Positions 1 through 6,785 of a DNA stretch of 14,304 nucleotides are shown in pieces. The stretch covers positions 1 through 14,304 of the forward strand of contig CALXZR010000068.1 of assembly GCA_944393295.1 (NCBI GenBank), read 5' to 3'. The notes beneath the pieces are model-generated. The model was not told the origin of the DNA. It searched no databases and saw nothing but the letters and a program-made list of their open reading frames with translations. The stretch comes from an uncultured Clostridia bacterium (GTDB taxonomy: Bacteria > Bacillota_A > Clostridia > TANB77 > CAG-508). A program made the position numbers and the translations under genes. Position 1 is the stretch's first letter, and each line of letters starts with the position of its first letter.

Positions 1-27
1 ACATTTTAAAAATTTAGATTATTTTAC

Positions 28-56
28 TTGATTAGTTTTCAAGATTGTATTATTAT
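28..56 (+). promoter_or_regulatory. Sigma-A-type promoter of the thymidine kinase gene
   Basis: A -35 box TTGATT (28-33) and a -10 box TATTAT (51-56) are separated by exactly 17 bp. Transcription would begin near 62-64, giving a leader of about 25 nt that carries AAGGGG just before the start codon. Seen in sequence; promoter activity is inferred. Confidence 0.6.
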
Positions 57-88
57 ACATACGCAAATATTTTTATAAGGGGTAATTA

Positions 89-655
89 ATGATGGGTGAC
101 ATAAATGTATATTCAGGACCAATGAAATGTGGTAAAACTCAACAAATTTTAAATGAGTATAAAAGACAATTAATCGCAGGAAAAAAAGTGAAAATGTTTA
201 AACCTTCAATTGATACTAGAACAGCAAAAAATATTGTTGCATCTAGAAATGGTATAGATATCCCTGCTATAGCTATAAGCAAAATATCTGAATTAGAAAA
301 ATATGATGCTGATGTTTATTGTATTGATGAATTTCAGTTCTTAAAAGGTAATGTAAAAGTTATTGAACAAATGGCTGAATGTGGTAAGAAATTTTTTATT
401 GCTGGTCTTAATCTTACTGCTGAAAAAAAGCCTTTTGGTAAGATGGCTGATCTATTATGCATTTCTGATAATGTGCATATGCTTTCTGCAGTATGTGATA
501 ATTGTAAATGTGAAAATGCTGTTTTCACTTACTTTAAAGGTGGAAAAGATACAGATATAGTTATTGGAGATCGTGAATATCTATCTCTTTGTAGACATTG
601 CTATGATTTATTTACTAAACAAGATGTTATTAACAGAAAGCAAGCCCAAGCTTAA
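89..655 (+). CDS. tdk: Thymidine kinase, type II (TK1-like)
   Basis: Cytosolic salvage enzyme that phosphorylates thymidine to dTMP with ATP. The 188-residue length fits the bacterial TK1-like family. Visible motifs are a P-loop at residues 9-17 (SGPMKCGKT), the Walker B/catalytic motif DEFQF at 80-84 with E81 as the probable general base, and two cysteine pairs, C136/C139 and C168/C171, that form the structural zinc site. Between the pairs lies the lasso-loop segment ending IVIGDREYLSLCRHC that closes over the nucleoside. Two ATG codons occur in tandem at 89 and 92. AAGGGG at 77-82 lies about 6 nt before the first and 9 nt before the second, so either could be used. The gene stands alone between its own promoter and terminator. 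The K-C pair in the P-loop replaces the F-S more common in the family. Identification is secure. Confidence 0.95.
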   Translation: MMGDINVYSGPMKCGKTQQILNEYKRQLIAGKKVKMFKPSIDTRTAKNIVASRNGIDIPAIAISKISELEKYDADVYCIDEFQFLKGNVKVIEQMAECGKKFFIAGLNLTAEKKPFGKMADLLCISDNVHMLSAVCDNCKCENAVFTYFKGGKDTDIVIGDREYLSLCRHCYDLFTKQDVINRKQAQA

Positions 656-693
656 AAATTATTTTGCTATTATTTAAGTTTTAATACAAAAAT

Positions 694-726
694 AAAAAGT
701 ATATATTTTAAAAATATATACTTTTT
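694..726 (+). terminator. AT-rich hairpin terminator after tdk
   Basis: A perfect 13-bp inverted repeat, AAAAAGTATATAT (694-706) and ATATATACTTTTT (714-726), with a short TTTTAAA loop region, lies 38 bp after the tdk stop and runs into further T-rich sequence. The stem has only one G-C pair, but length and U-tract fit an intrinsic terminator. It is nearly symmetric and could act both ways. The IS starts 11 bp later. Confidence 0.65.
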
Positions 727-737
727 ATTTTATATTC

Positions 738-763
738 GAGACTATCGTAAAAGTTGTGTAAAT
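738..763 (+). repeat. IS left terminal inverted repeat (outer copy)
   Basis: The sequence begins GAGACTATCG and ends AAAAGTTGTGTAAAT. It matches the reverse complement of the right end (2189-2214) at 22 of 26 positions, with the inner 15 bp identical. Beyond the repeat, CCTTCCG followed shortly by TGATAA also recurs at the right end, so the similarity extends past the inverted repeat. Confidence 0.75.
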
Positions 764-842
764 CGGATTTCCTTCCGATTGATAACTTAATATTTAGATA
801 TTTACTTTTATTTTAATAATAGTTTTCTAAAAAATCAATCTT

Positions 843-862
843 TTAGAAAATGTTGTGTAAAT
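843..862 (+). repeat. Second IS-end motif inside the left side of the element
   Basis: TTAGAAAATGTTGTGTAAAT repeats the inner part of the IS end in the same orientation as the outer copy, about 99 bp further in. Against the reverse complement of the right end (ATAGAAAAAGTTGTGTAAAT) it differs at only two of 20 positions. It may be the true left end of the transposase-bearing element, with 738-~836 left from a related copy, or it may be a subterminal transposase-binding site. Repeat seen directly; interpretation inferred. Confidence 0.6.
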
Positions 863-863
863 T

Positions 864-900
864 TAATAGAGCTTAAGAAATTTTCTTCTTAAGCCTATTA
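864..900. terminator. Strong hairpin terminator inside the IS, downstream of the transposase
   Basis: TAATAG-a-GCTTAAGAA (864-879) pairs with TTCTTAAGC-CTATTA (886-900), giving 15 base pairs with one bulged A and a 6-nt loop. On the + strand it is followed at once by TTTTTTT, so it should stop transcription entering from the tdk side before it runs antisense into the transposase. On the - strand it lies 19 bp after the transposase stop and is followed by a weaker T-rich stretch. Protective terminators of this kind are common in IS elements. Confidence 0.7.
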
Positions 901-918
901 TTTTTTTAGGCTTTTATC

Positions 919-2142
919 TTAGATTCTACCTTCGTACATGATTCTAAATTGAGATAAACATAAGTCCCAATTTTTACTCCTAAGTGACCATTTCTTTTCT
1001 GCTTTTATTGTGGAAAGATAAAGAACTTTTAAAAGTGACATGTCGGTAGGAAATACATTCCTATTTCTGTTAATTCTTTTGTATGTACTATTTAAACTTT
1101 CTATTGCATTTGTCGTATACATTATCTTTCTTATTTCAGTTGAAAATTTAAAAAATACTGATAGTACATCCCAATTATCTATCCAACTCTGTATTGCTCC
1201 TGGATATTTATTTCTCCATTTCTCATCTAATTCTAGCAAGTTATTATATGCTATTTCTTCTGTAGTTGCTTGATATACTGTTTTTAAATCATTTGCTAAT
1301 TCTTTCTTATCTGTATATGGCACATACTTTAAAGAATTTCTTATTTGATGCACAATGCATCTTTGGTATTCTGTTTTAGGATATATGGCAGATATTGCTT
1401 CTTTTAAACCTGTCAAACCATCAGCACATAGTACTAGTATATCTTGTACCCCTCGATTCTTTAGTTCATTTAATACTGTCATCCAATATTTTGCACTTTC
1501 GTTTTCTCCTATTGTTATGGTTAATACTTTCTTCATTCCATCTTTATCTATTCCCAATACTACATATGCTGCTTTCTTTACTATCTGTCCATTATCTCTT
1601 ACATGGAAATGAGTTGCATCTATGAATATGATTGGATATACACTCTCTAATTTTCTCTTCTGCCATTCCTGTATTTCTGGTATTACTTTATCTGTTATAT
1701 CACTTATTATATCTGCTGAAAGATTACAACCAAATATATCTTTAATCTGTTCTTGTATATCTTTATCTGATAATCCTAAAGCATACATAGAGATTACTTT
1801 TTCATCAAATCCATTTACTGTTCTAGCATATTTAGGTACTATATCTGAATCAATTTCTCCTTTTCTATCTCTTGGTACTTTTACCGGAATATCTCCCATT
1901 TCTGTAGCCACTGTTCTTTCTGGATAATATCCATTTCTATAGTTTTCACTATCTGTTCTTTCGTTTTTACCATAACCTAATTTTGCTTCCATTTCTGCAT
2001 CTAGTAATTGCTGAAATGCTGGAGCAAAGAATTCTTTCCACGCTGCATACATATCTCCCATTGATTTGATGTTTTTTGGATCATTTCTCCTAAAAAATTC
2101 TTCTACTAATTCATTTTTTTCTTTTTCTACTTTTTTACCCAT
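919..2142 (-). CDS. IS256-family transposase (mutator-like DDE)
   Basis: A 407-residue DDE recombinase that catalyses copy-out/paste-in transposition of its IS. The catalytic triad is visible: D175 in FIDATHFHVRD, D241 in LCADGLTGL and E348 in TTNAIESLN. The CxxH motif (CIVHQIRNS, 262-270) and the C-terminal KRINRNRNVFP segment are typical of the IS256/mutator group. The N-terminal ~100 residues include DAEMEAKLGYGKNERTDSEN and NYRNGYYPERT, the usual pre-catalytic signature. The start at 2142 has AAGGAGGG (plus-strand 2151-2158) about 8 nt upstream. A plausible promoter, TTGTGT then TAAAAT 18 bp later, has its -35 box inside the right inverted repeat, as is common for IS elements. There is no frameshift or internal stop, and length matches the family, so the transposase may be functional. 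Confidence 0.95.
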   Translation of the reverse strand: MGKKVEKEKNELVEEFFRRNDPKNIKSMGDMYAAWKEFFAPAFQQLLDAEMEAKLGYGKNERTDSENYRNGYYPERTVATEMGDIPVKVPRDRKGEIDSDIVPKYARTVNGFDEKVISMYALGLSDKDIQEQIKDIFGCNLSADIISDITDKVIPEIQEWQKRKLESVYPIIFIDATHFHVRDNGQIVKKAAYVVLGIDKDGMKKVLTITIGENESAKYWMTVLNELKNRGVQDILVLCADGLTGLKEAISAIYPKTEYQRCIVHQIRNSLKYVPYTDKKELANDLKTVYQATTEEIAYNNLLELDEKWRNKYPGAIQSWIDNWDVLSVFFKFSTEIRKIMYTTNAIESLNSTYKRINRNRNVFPTDMSLLKVLYLSTIKAEKKWSLRSKNWDLCLSQFRIMYEGRI

Positions 2143-2188
2143 AGAAAAATCCCTCCTTGATATTTTTTATTTTATCACGGAAGGATTT

Positions 2189-2214
2189 ATTTACACAACT
2201 TTTTCTATACTCTC
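2189..2214 (-). repeat. IS right terminal inverted repeat
   Basis: Reading inward on the minus strand the end begins GAGAGTATAG and finishes AAAAGTTGTGTAAAT, the inner 15 bases being identical to the left outer repeat. The transposase start lies 46 bp further in. The element ends only 35 bp from the stop codon of the neighbouring surface-protein gene. Confidence 0.75.
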
Positions 2215-2249
2215 TTTTTAATTAATATTACTATTTTTTATTATATATT

Positions 2250-4391
2250 CTATTTTTGGTTATTCTTTTTTATCTTTATATAAATTATTATCGCTACTAT
2301 TAGTAAAGCTCCTATTATTGGTAGCAAACTTATTACTATCTTTCCTGTTCTTGGCATTACAATTAACTTATTCATGTCTTCATTGTCTTCTAATGTAGTT
2401 TCTGGTATTTTTTCAGAATCTATTTTTACATGTGCTTCTATATTTCCAGCTATGTCTATACCTTCATTTTTTTCTAATATTACTTCATATTCTCTACTTT
2501 CACCTATGTTTAAGTCCTCCACTTTATATTTAGCTTCATTACCATTTACTTCCCAATCTGGGCTTATCATATGGTATCCTTTAGGTATTGTAAATGTTAT
2601 ATATCCGCTTCCAATTCTTTCCTCATTGTTTGTTACTTTAATTTTATAATAAATTTGAAGGCTTGAATTTTTATTAGCATCTCTAATTTCTGTTTCTATC
2701 TTTCCTATTTTGCCATTTAATCCATAGTAGTTACCATTAATTAATGCTTTTTCAAGATTCATTTCTATTTGTAAATTAAATTTTAATTTACGATAATAAT
2801 AATTTAATGTTATATCTTCTCTTTTTATTTTTACAGTTTCATTTTGAGGTTTTTCTATTAGAATATAATCTTCATATTTTCTTTCTTCTGAAGTATATGT
2901 ATCTCTTTCATATACAGTATCTTCTTTAGTATCTATCATCTCATTTGTATCTTTATCTATGTAATTTACAGTTATTTTCGATTTATGCTTATAATAATAT
3001 ATAACTGTAATATTTTCTCCTTTCATTGTTCCTTCTTTATTTCCTTGTACTTTAGTAAATTCATAGTTATCTATTTCCTTTTGATTAGTCACATACTTAT
3101 CCCCATATTTTCCACTTATTGTCTCTTCCTTTGCGATTTCTTTATTTGTAACTTCATCTACATATTTTACATTTACTTTAGAATTTTTTGAATAATAATA
3201 ATTTACCTCTTGCATCTCATCTGTTAATATAAATTCTTCTTTTTTAGGTTTCTCTACAAGAGTATAATTTGTTATATTTTTTGCTTCTGTTTTTACATTT
3301 TCTCCTACTGGACCACTTTGACTTACTGAGTCTAACAATTCACCTGTATCTTTATCTATATAATTAGCCTTTACTCCTCCACTTTGTAAGTTAAAACTTA
3401 CAAAAAGATTTGACTCTCCTGCCGCTCTTTCCATATAAAATATTTTTAATGTATGCTTTCCTTGTGATAATATTCCATCTTCAAATGCCTTTTTATACAC
3501 GTCTTTCTCATCTTGGCCAGTACTTTCATTATATACACTTTCATAATATACTTCATTTTTTGCAAAATTTATATTTCCTTTTAATCTTGCATGAGCTCCT
3601 CCTAGATCTAATACTAATCTATCATCTACAAAAACCCATACATCATCATCTCCTGAAAATTCAAATACCATATCTTCATATTGATTATTTTCTGCATTTT
3701 TAACTTTTCCATCTTTTGTCATTATAAATGGAATATCTAGTCTTACTGTAAACCCTAAATTTCTTTTCATCATTTCTTCTGTATTATCTTTGCAATTATT
3801 AAATGGATAAAATCCAAATCTCTCGCCTTCATGCATTTTAATTGTTTTTGTATTGTAGTCTTTATATATATGATATTTATCACTATTAAAGCTATAATAT
3901 CCATTCTTTTCTTTAATAAAAGGAAATTTCCAATTACTTAAAACTTCACTATATATTTGTGGATTTGTATTAGTCTTCGGAAAAAAAGTATCTTTATTAG
4001 TATATTTATCTATTACATAAAGATTATCATTTACTAATTTATTTTTTACTAATCCTTGAAGTACTCCTGTAGAATTCCAGTATTCATTTAATCCTATGTA
4101 TCCATTTTGAATTCCTCCTATGTTCATTCCTTCTGTCGATGCCATAAGCATTGACTTTTTATCTATTTCATATCTTTTTGACATTGGCATTTCATAATAA
4201 TCTGTCCAGTGCATTCCTCTTTGGTTTGCATTGTATTCCTCTCTATTAATTTTTGTTAGTGTTGCATTTACATATTTTATGTCTTCTTCCGATATATTTT
4301 TACAGTCTGAACTTGCATATGTTTTGTTTATAAGCACAACAAATAGAATGGTTACAATAGCCATAATACATAATATTATTCTTTTACTCAT
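2250..4391 (-). CDS. Fibro-slime / MucBP cell-wall-anchored surface protein
   Basis: A predicted 713-residue surface adhesin. Residues 1-27 form a signal peptide (K-R, hydrophobic core, ending near YAS). Residues ~185-335 match the fibro-slime domain: FEFSGDDDVWVFVDDRLVLDLGGAH (244-267), then HTLKIFYMERAAGESNL (313-329), a PA14-like fold known from slime-mould and bacterial surface proteins. Three MucBP-type repeats follow (about 339-400, 405-467, 472-533), each with a V-x-Y-[IV]-D-x2-T opening and a closing YYY, a module linked to mucin or glycan binding. Residues ~540-670 look like an Ig-like stalk. The C-terminus has MPRTG (679-683), a hydrophobic segment and IKIKKNNQK, a sortase signal with M in place of the usual L. 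AGGAG lies about 6 nt before the start. No sortase gene is in the window. Family assignment is firm; ligand unknown. Confidence 0.9.
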   Translation of the reverse strand: MSKRIILCIMAIVTILFVVLINKTYASSDCKNISEEDIKYVNATLTKINREEYNANQRGMHWTDYYEMPMSKRYEIDKKSMLMASTEGMNIGGIQNGYIGLNEYWNSTGVLQGLVKNKLVNDNLYVIDKYTNKDTFFPKTNTNPQIYSEVLSNWKFPFIKEKNGYYSFNSDKYHIYKDYNTKTIKMHEGERFGFYPFNNCKDNTEEMMKRNLGFTVRLDIPFIMTKDGKVKNAENNQYEDMVFEFSGDDDVWVFVDDRLVLDLGGAHARLKGNINFAKNEVYYESVYNESTGQDEKDVYKKAFEDGILSQGKHTLKIFYMERAAGESNLFVSFNLQSGGVKANYIDKDTGELLDSVSQSGPVGENVKTEAKNITNYTLVEKPKKEEFILTDEMQEVNYYYSKNSKVNVKYVDEVTNKEIAKEETISGKYGDKYVTNQKEIDNYEFTKVQGNKEGTMKGENITVIYYYKHKSKITVNYIDKDTNEMIDTKEDTVYERDTYTSEERKYEDYILIEKPQNETVKIKREDITLNYYYRKLKFNLQIEMNLEKALINGNYYGLNGKIGKIETEIRDANKNSSLQIYYKIKVTNNEERIGSGYITFTIPKGYHMISPDWEVNGNEAKYKVEDLNIGESREYEVILEKNEGIDIAGNIEAHVKIDSEKIPETTLEDNEDMNKLIVMPRTGKIVISLLPIIGALLIVAIIIYIKIKKNNQK

Positions 4392-4463
4392 ATAACTCCT
4401 TTTCTATAAATGATAACTGTTTTTTTAGTCATCTTATTTATTTAAATTTGATTTGGGATTTGT

Positions 4464-4521
4464 TTGAAATAATTTAAGACTTAAATTAATCTCTGAAAAA
4501 AATTAAATTGAAATAATTTAA
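4464..4521. repeat. Direct repeat of 14 bp in the surface-protein leader
   Basis: TTGAAATAATTTAA occurs at 4464-4477 and again at 4508-4521, exactly 44 bp apart, within the ~130-nt leader upstream of the surface-protein gene. The promoter-proximal copy covers the expected transcription start. The sequence is AT-rich, so chance is possible, but a perfect 14-bp match inside one leader is suggestive of paired binding sites. Confidence 0.5.
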
Positions 4522-4529
4522 TCATGTTT

Positions 4530-4558
4530 ATTATACTCCATATTATGGAAATTGTAAA
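4530..4558 (-). promoter_or_regulatory. Promoter of the surface-protein gene with dyad operator in the spacer
   Basis: On the minus strand, TTTACA (-35, plus 4553-4558) and a consensus TATAAT (-10, plus 4530-4535) are 17 bp apart. The spacer contains a perfect dyad TCCATA-T-TATGGA (4537-4549), a good position for a repressor or spacer-twisting regulator. Transcription would start near 4523 and leave an untranslated leader of about 130 nt. Boxes and dyad are seen directly; regulation is inferred. Confidence 0.65.
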
Positions 4559-4562
4559 GATA

Positions 4563-4601
4563 AATCGTATGTCAAAATTCGATAAAATTCGACATACGAT
4601 T
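4563..4601 (-). terminator. Hairpin after mazF
   Basis: A perfect 11-bp inverted repeat, AATCGTATGTC (4563-4573) and GACATACGATT (4591-4601), lies 7 bp beyond the mazF stop, with a 17-nt loop containing two copies of AAAATTC. On the minus strand the following tract (tttatcttt) is only moderately U-rich, so this may be a weak terminator. It sits just upstream of the -35 box of the next gene. Confidence 0.5.
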
Positions 4602-4608
4602 ATATATA

Positions 4609-4956
4609 TTATTCTAATCCTATACTCAATTCTAATGCATTATTTATTTTCTTCATTAGATTTTCATCATCTATATGACCTATTTTTTCTTTTAGTCTAC
4701 TTTTGTCTATTGTTCTTACCTGTTCTGCCAATACTACTGAATTTGTTTTTAGTCCAACATCTTGTGATCCTATTTCTATATGCGTTGGCAGCTTTGTTTT
4801 TCCTAATTGTGAAGTAATTGCAGCTGCAATTACTGTAGGACTATGTTTATTTCCTAAATCATTTTGTATGATTATAACTGGTCTTATTCCTCCTTGCTCT
4901 GAGCCTACTACAGGACTCAAATCTGCATAAAACATATCTCCTCTTTTTATTACCAT
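4609..4956 (-). CDS. ndoA: MazF/PemK-family endoribonuclease toxin, NdoA (EndoA) type
   Basis: A 115-residue cytosolic mRNA interferase closely resembling Bacillus subtilis NdoA/EndoA, which cleaves single-stranded RNA at UACAU and is normally held by the antitoxin NdoAI (MazE). The N-terminus MVIKRGDMFYADLSPVVGSEQGG, the catalytic R25 in GGIRPV, T48 in AAAITSQ, and the LPTHIEI and EQVRTIDKSRL motifs are all in place, so the enzyme looks intact. AGGAG lies about 9 nt before the start codon. No ribbon-helix-helix antitoxin gene lies directly upstream: only 52 bp separate it from the preceding coding sequence. That gap contains a dyad, AATTAC (4974-4979) with GTAATT (4989-4994). In many Firmicutes the order is alr-mazE-mazF, with a gerS-type gene before alr in some Clostridia. 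Here the middle genes are absent. Confidence 0.93.
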   Translation of the reverse strand: MVIKRGDMFYADLSPVVGSEQGGIRPVIIIQNDLGNKHSPTVIAAAITSQLGKTKLPTHIEIGSQDVGLKTNSVVLAEQVRTIDKSRLKEKIGHIDDENLMKKINNALELSIGLE

Positions 4957-5008
4957 TTTTCTTCACTCCTATTAATTACATATAGAACGTAATTATTGCT
5001 ATGCTTAT

Positions 5009-5626
5009 TTAGTTTATTTCTATATCTGTATATAATATGCAAATTGTCGTTTTTTGGTTTTTATCTTTTATTTCAAGTTTAGTTGGTTTATTAACTTTTT
5101 TATCAAATGTTAACTCACTATACTTTCCGTATGTATTATTATTTTCATGTTCAATTTTGAGTATTAAATTATCTGCTTCATTGTAAACTTTTACATTATT
5201 ATTCAGCTCATTTGAAAATGAATCTAAAAACAATAAGTTTGAAAAGCACTCTGTATAATTAGTATAAATTTTTTCTAAATTCAAATTTGTATTTTTTATT
5301 TTTACATTATTTTCTTCTTTTTCTATTGTAAGATTTTCTATTTCCTTTGGTTTATTTACTATTTGTATACTCTTTTTATCATTTACTTCCTGATATATTT
5401 CATATTGGTTTTCATTTTTATTGCTATAAACTGTAACTAACAAATTTGCTTTATATTGTTTTATATTTTTTACATAAGCAATAATATCTTCTTCATCTTT
5501 GATACTTATAGTATTACCAGTAATTTTATTTTTATAATTAAAAATAATAAAAAATATCAAAAATATTAAAATTACGAAAATTAGACTAATAAGTATATAC
5601 TTATTTTTTAAAAAATTGAAATTCAT
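5009..5626 (-). CDS. Membrane-anchored protein, possibly GerS/LolA-like
   Basis: A 205-residue protein with one N-terminal membrane segment (residues ~10-30, I/L/F only) and an outward-facing lysine- and asparagine-rich domain. No lipobox cysteine is present. The C-terminal part (SELTFDKKVNKPTKLEIKDKNQKTTICILYTDIEIN) reads like the closing strands of LolA/GerS-like proteins, in which a line of the type 'kktgkPtklei.d..gk......ytdf..n' recurs. In Clostridioides difficile the germination lipoprotein GerS precedes alr2 and mazEF, so the position just upstream of mazF supports the idea. This is inference from weak similarity and context; a sporulation or germination role is not shown. AGGAGG lies 6-7 nt before the start at 5626. 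The 52-bp gap to mazF suggests cotranscription. Confidence 0.7.
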   Translation of the reverse strand: MNFNFLKNKYILISLIFVILIFLIFFIIFNYKNKITGNTISIKDEEDIIAYVKNIKQYKANLLVTVYSNKNENQYEIYQEVNDKKSIQIVNKPKEIENLTIEKEENNVKIKNTNLNLEKIYTNYTECFSNLLFLDSFSNELNNNVKVYNEADNLILKIEHENNNTYGKYSELTFDKKVNKPTKLEIKDKNQKTTICILYTDIEIN

Positions 5627-5648
5627 TTTTCCTCCTTTATAATTTTAA

Positions 5649-5678
5649 AGTATAAAAAACAAAATTAAGATATTCTAA
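5649..5678 (-). promoter_or_regulatory. Possible promoter of the GerS-like/mazF pair
   Basis: On the minus strand, TTAGAA (plus 5673-5678) and TATACT (plus 5649-5654) are 18 bp apart, about 22 bp before the start codon. The -10 is good and the -35 mediocre. The dusB terminator just upstream means this pair needs its own promoter. Confidence 0.4.
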
Positions 5679-5721
5679 GAAAAATTGTTATTTCATAAAA
5701 ATACTTTCCTAAGAACATAAA

Positions 5722-5750
5722 AAAACGAATAGATAATATCTATTCGTTTT
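5722..5750 (-). terminator. Intrinsic terminator of the minD-minE-rodA-dusB operon
   Basis: AAAACGAATAGAT (5722-5734) and ATCTATTCGTTTT (5738-5750) form a perfect 13-bp stem with a 3-nt loop. On the minus strand the stem runs into TTTTTTT, making a canonical terminator 55 bp after the dusB stop. The plus-strand tract (TTTTCATTTT) is also U-rich. Confidence 0.85.
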
Positions 5751-5804
5751 CATTTTATTCTATATTTCCTATATTTATGAATTTACAGTAATATGTATTT
5801 AGCT

Positions 5805-6782
5805 TTATATACAATTAAAATATTTATCTACCATTTTAAAAAAGCTATCTGCACTATCTACTCTATTTATCTCATCTCTAAATACACTAGCATTTTTCAA
5901 GCCCTTTACATACCACGCAATATGCTTTCTTATTTCTCTAGTAGCTACATATTCTCCCTTTTCTTCTAGTAACAGTTTAAAATGTTCGTTTATTACTTTT
6001 TTTCTTTCTTCCAAAGTAATGTCTCCTTGCTTTTCTCCTGTAAGCAAATAATAGCTAATTTTCCTGAAAATCCAAGGATTTCCTAAACTTGCTCTACCTA
6101 TCATAATACCATCTACATTGGTTTCTTCAAACATTCTTTTCGCATCTTCTTCTGTTTTTATATCTCCATTTCCTATTACAGGAATATTTACATTTTCTTT
6201 TACTTTTCTAATAATATTCCAATCTGCTTTTCCAGAATAATACTCATCTCTTGTTCTTCCATGTACTATAATAGCATTAGCTCCCGCTTTTTCAATAATT
6301 TTTGCAGCTTCTACTGCAACTATATGTTCATTATCCCAACCTTTTCTAATTTTTACAGTAACTGGTTTTTTAGAATTCTTAACTACTTCTTCTGTAATCT
6401 TTCCTACCAATTCTAAATTTAATAGCAATTTACTTCCATCTCCATTTTTTACTACTTTAGGAGCAGGACATCCCATATTTATATCTAAAATATCTGAAAC
6501 TTCACTTACTATGCTAGCAGCCTTCCCCATAATTTCTGGATTATTTCCAAATATTTGCATAGATATAGGTCTTTCTTTTTCTTCTTTTTTTAACATTGCT
6601 TTTGTTTTTTCATCTTCATAGCAAATTGCTTTCGCACTTACCATTTCATTGCAAATTAAACCTGGATTTCCATATTTTTTACAAATAATACGAAAAGGCA
6701 GGTCTGTTACGCCTGCCATTGGAGCTAGTATTAAATTATTTTCTAAATTTACATTTCCTATTTTTAATTCTTTTAAATACAT
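5805..6782 (-). CDS. dusB: tRNA-dihydrouridine synthase (DusB-type)
   Basis: An FMN-dependent enzyme that reduces specific uridines in the D-loop of tRNA to dihydrouridine. The 325-residue length is normal. The FMN-binding TIM barrel opens with LILAPMAGVTDLPFR (18-31), the catalytic cysteine is C105 in NMGCPAPKV, and further signatures are VKIRKGW (143-149), HGRTR (174-178), NGDI (205-208) and GRASLGNPWIF (229-239), followed by the small helical tRNA-binding domain with HIAWYVKG. Together these match the DusB/TIM-barrel nifR3 family. GGGG lies about 7 nt before the start, overlapping the end of rodA; the genes are 3 bp apart, so translation is probably coupled. It is the last gene of the min-rodA operon, an arrangement in which other Clostridia often have different genes. 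Confidence 0.95.
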   Translation of the reverse strand: MYLKELKIGNVNLENNLILAPMAGVTDLPFRIICKKYGNPGLICNEMVSAKAICYEDEKTKAMLKKEEKERPISMQIFGNNPEIMGKAASIVSEVSDILDINMGCPAPKVVKNGDGSKLLLNLELVGKITEEVVKNSKKPVTVKIRKGWDNEHIVAVEAAKIIEKAGANAIIVHGRTRDEYYSGKADWNIIRKVKENVNIPVIGNGDIKTEEDAKRMFEETNVDGIMIGRASLGNPWIFRKISYYLLTGEKQGDITLEERKKVINEHFKLLLEEKGEYVATREIRKHIAWYVKGLKNASVFRDEINRVDSADSFFKMVDKYFNCI

Positions 6783-6785
6783 TTT

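Larger units (their letters stand above)
738..2214 (-). mobile_element. IS256-family insertion sequence, apparently complete
   Basis: The element carries one intact transposase gene and is bounded by imperfect 26-bp terminal inverted repeats (738-763 and 2189-2214), about 1,477 bp in all. IS256-family members are typically 1.3-1.5 kb and produce 8-9 bp target duplications. I find no clear duplication flanking these ends (left flank ttatattc, right flank tttttaat), so either the flanks have drifted or the boundary is wrong. A second end-like motif at 843-862 offers an alternative left boundary near 837, which would give a more typical length of about 1.38 kb. The element lies between the tdk terminator and the stop codon of the surface-protein gene, so it disrupts no visible gene. 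Additional hairpins inside the left end are at 761-780 (AATCGGA/TCCGATT) and 823-850 (TTTTCTAAAA/TTTTAGAAAA). Confidence 0.85.

Noticed and set aside
1040..1927. Several + strand open frames inside the transposase gene
   Set aside because: All are shadows of the intact IS256-family transposase on the other strand, hydrophobic by composition and without start signals.
730..2223. Target-site duplication flanking the IS
   Set aside because: The 8-9 bp on either side of the inverted repeats do not match; only general T/A-richness is shared.
4392..4608. A missing antitoxin or small ORF between mazF and the surface protein
   Set aside because: The only frames here are short, lack ribosome-binding sites, and overlap a hairpin and a good promoter.
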